A stretch of DNA of 64,000 nt from Adineta steineri (Eukaryota > Rotifera > Eurotatoria > Adinetida > Adinetidae). Position numbers and translations under genes: made by a program. Location: contig CAJNOI010000027.1 of the NCBI GenBank assembly GCA_905250115.1, positions 538,583 through 602,582 on the forward strand, written 5' to 3'. Below, piece after piece: positions 62,721 to 64,000 of the stretch; within the stretch, counting starts at the first letter, position 1, and each line of letters starts with the position of its first letter. The notes beneath the pieces are model-generated. The model searched no databases, was not told the origin of the DNA, and saw nothing but the letters and a program-made list of their open reading frames with translations.

Positions 62721-64000
62721 TTCATTTAATTCAATGATGTATAAAGATGAGAAAACTCTTCTCTTTTTATATACAAAATGTCAAATAGACAAAAAAAAAC
62801 TTTTTTCTCTTCTTTTTCTTCTTTTTTTTTGTGTTATTATCTCATGTAAATACGGTCAAATGGGACATTGCAAATCTGCTTTTGTGTTCAAATAGTAATT
62901 AAATCGAATCATTGATAGTACTATTATTATTATTCTTTGACTGACACCCTGATGATAAGCTCATAGATAGGCAAAGACAAACTATTTTCTAAAGAGAAAG
63001 TTAATAGAGTTGTCAGCTGGAATAGGCGATGCTAGATTTCAGAAAGTCATCCTCTTATCAATTCTAATTTATTTGCACAAAGACAAATAGAAAATCTTAC
63101 TTACTTTAATGCAAAGATATATATTCAATATACACAAAAAAGAAAGAAATCTACAAGTAGAAAAAAAAAGAAAAACTATATATATATATATAAATGATGA
63201 ATAGAATTGTTTCGTCGTTTTTTTTTCATTCAATGTGAAATGAATAATCAAGCATAGAGAAATAGAGCAAATAAATACAACTCAGCGATGGATTATTCAC
63301 TAAAAGAACCACTTTACTACAATACATATACATACATCATCAGCAACTAACTATCAATAGTGTTGCCCACTTGAAATGGTCTACTTAAAGATCAAGTTAG
63401 TATAATTATTTCGATGCCAACGGGAGAAAATAATCATTTGAAATGATGTTCATTCGAAGTTTTCAATGAAAATCAGAAAAAAAAGAAACTAACGAATCTA
63501 TATGTATACACCTGTTAGATTGTAATACTATTTTTTTTCTTCTTCATCGTCTTCTTTTGCCGTTTTTTTTCTTCTCCTCTTCTTCTTCTTCTTCTTCTTC
63601 TTCCTCTCTTTCCTCTCTCTCTCTATCGTTTCGTTCTTATTTGATGATACGAATGTTAGTTCGATTGGTGACAACAAATCATATCATTTCTTAATGAACG
63701 CGTGTATTCGATCAAACAAAAAAGCAGAAGAAAAAAAAGAATTCTCTTTCTCTTCTAATAAGAACAAAAAGAAAATATTGAGAGTTGAAAAATAAAAATA
63801 ATTTCGAGATAATAATTGACAGATACTTGTTAGTATTTTCAAACTATCTAAATCAATGTCTAATCGAATGAAATATGAACATTTCTGTCAAGTCACGAAG
63901 TATCATCTATGTTGTTTTTATAAATACAAATTATCATCTATTTATAAAATTCATACATGCAAAGAATGATTATCATCTGATTAGACAAACGAAGTCACCG
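62721..64000. promoter_or_regulatory. Upstream region of Pax6
   Basis: 1.3 kb upstream of the Pax6 start, with several pyrimidine-rich runs (for example TTC repeats about 63580-63602) and no coding signal. It should contain the promoter and some 5' UTR exons. No motif can be assigned by eye. Confidence 0.4.

Overview
This window looks like animal nuclear DNA from an AT-rich, gene-dense genome. The genes are metazoan: a Pax6-type paired/homeodomain gene, a KCTD1/15-type BTB gene, nardilysin, PITRM1, POMGNT1, PGAP4 and an SLC35A nucleotide-sugar transporter. Most introns are only about 50-70 nt. A bdelloid rotifer (Adineta/Rotaria-like) fits best, given the composition, the tiny introns, a bacterial/plant-style Rieske oxygenase, a Cys-less pentameric channel and a divergent intronless 7TM gene. 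That assignment is inference. No rRNA, tRNA, CRISPR array or bacterial operon signal was seen.

Layout. 0.4-1.6 kb: a six-exon type II membrane protein (-). 1.6-6.3 kb: gene-poor, with a 32-bp tandem repeat and two short elements that have perfect 14-bp terminal inverted repeats and TTAA flanks (piggyBac-like MITEs). 6.3-21.7 kb: a run of minus-strand genes: nardilysin-like M16 protease, PGAP4-like glycosyltransferase, KCTD1/15-like, three neighbouring CYLD-like genes (one with a CAP-Gly domain), and an amino-acid transporter whose large intron holds a complete 7TM receptor-like gene on the same strand. 22.4-41.8 kb: plus-strand genes: Rieske oxygenase, POMGNT1-like with two stem domains, PITRM1 (with an antisense poly-Q gene in one intron), NR2C2AP (with an AT-AC U12-type intron), a disordered PP1-docking-motif protein and a Cys-less ligand-gated channel. 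42.5-44.5 kb: SLC35A (-). 47.3-54.4 kb: three TMEM272-like four-TM genes. 56.4-58.5 kb: a single-pass protein with a proline-rich tail. 60.6-62.7 kb: Pax6 (-).

Functional themes. Three genes belong to glycosylation (POMGNT1-like, SLC35A-like, PGAP4-like), two are M16 metalloproteases (nardilysin, PITRM1), and several are membrane proteins. There is no sign that they form one pathway; this is an ordinary eukaryotic gene neighbourhood. The most unusual items are the U12 AT-AC intron, the two nested genes, the CYLD-like trio with degraded catalytic residues, and the MITEs. Coordinates given as CDS are spans from start to stop codon including introns; exon edges were deduced by eye from GT/AG (or AT/AC) signals and reading-frame continuity.
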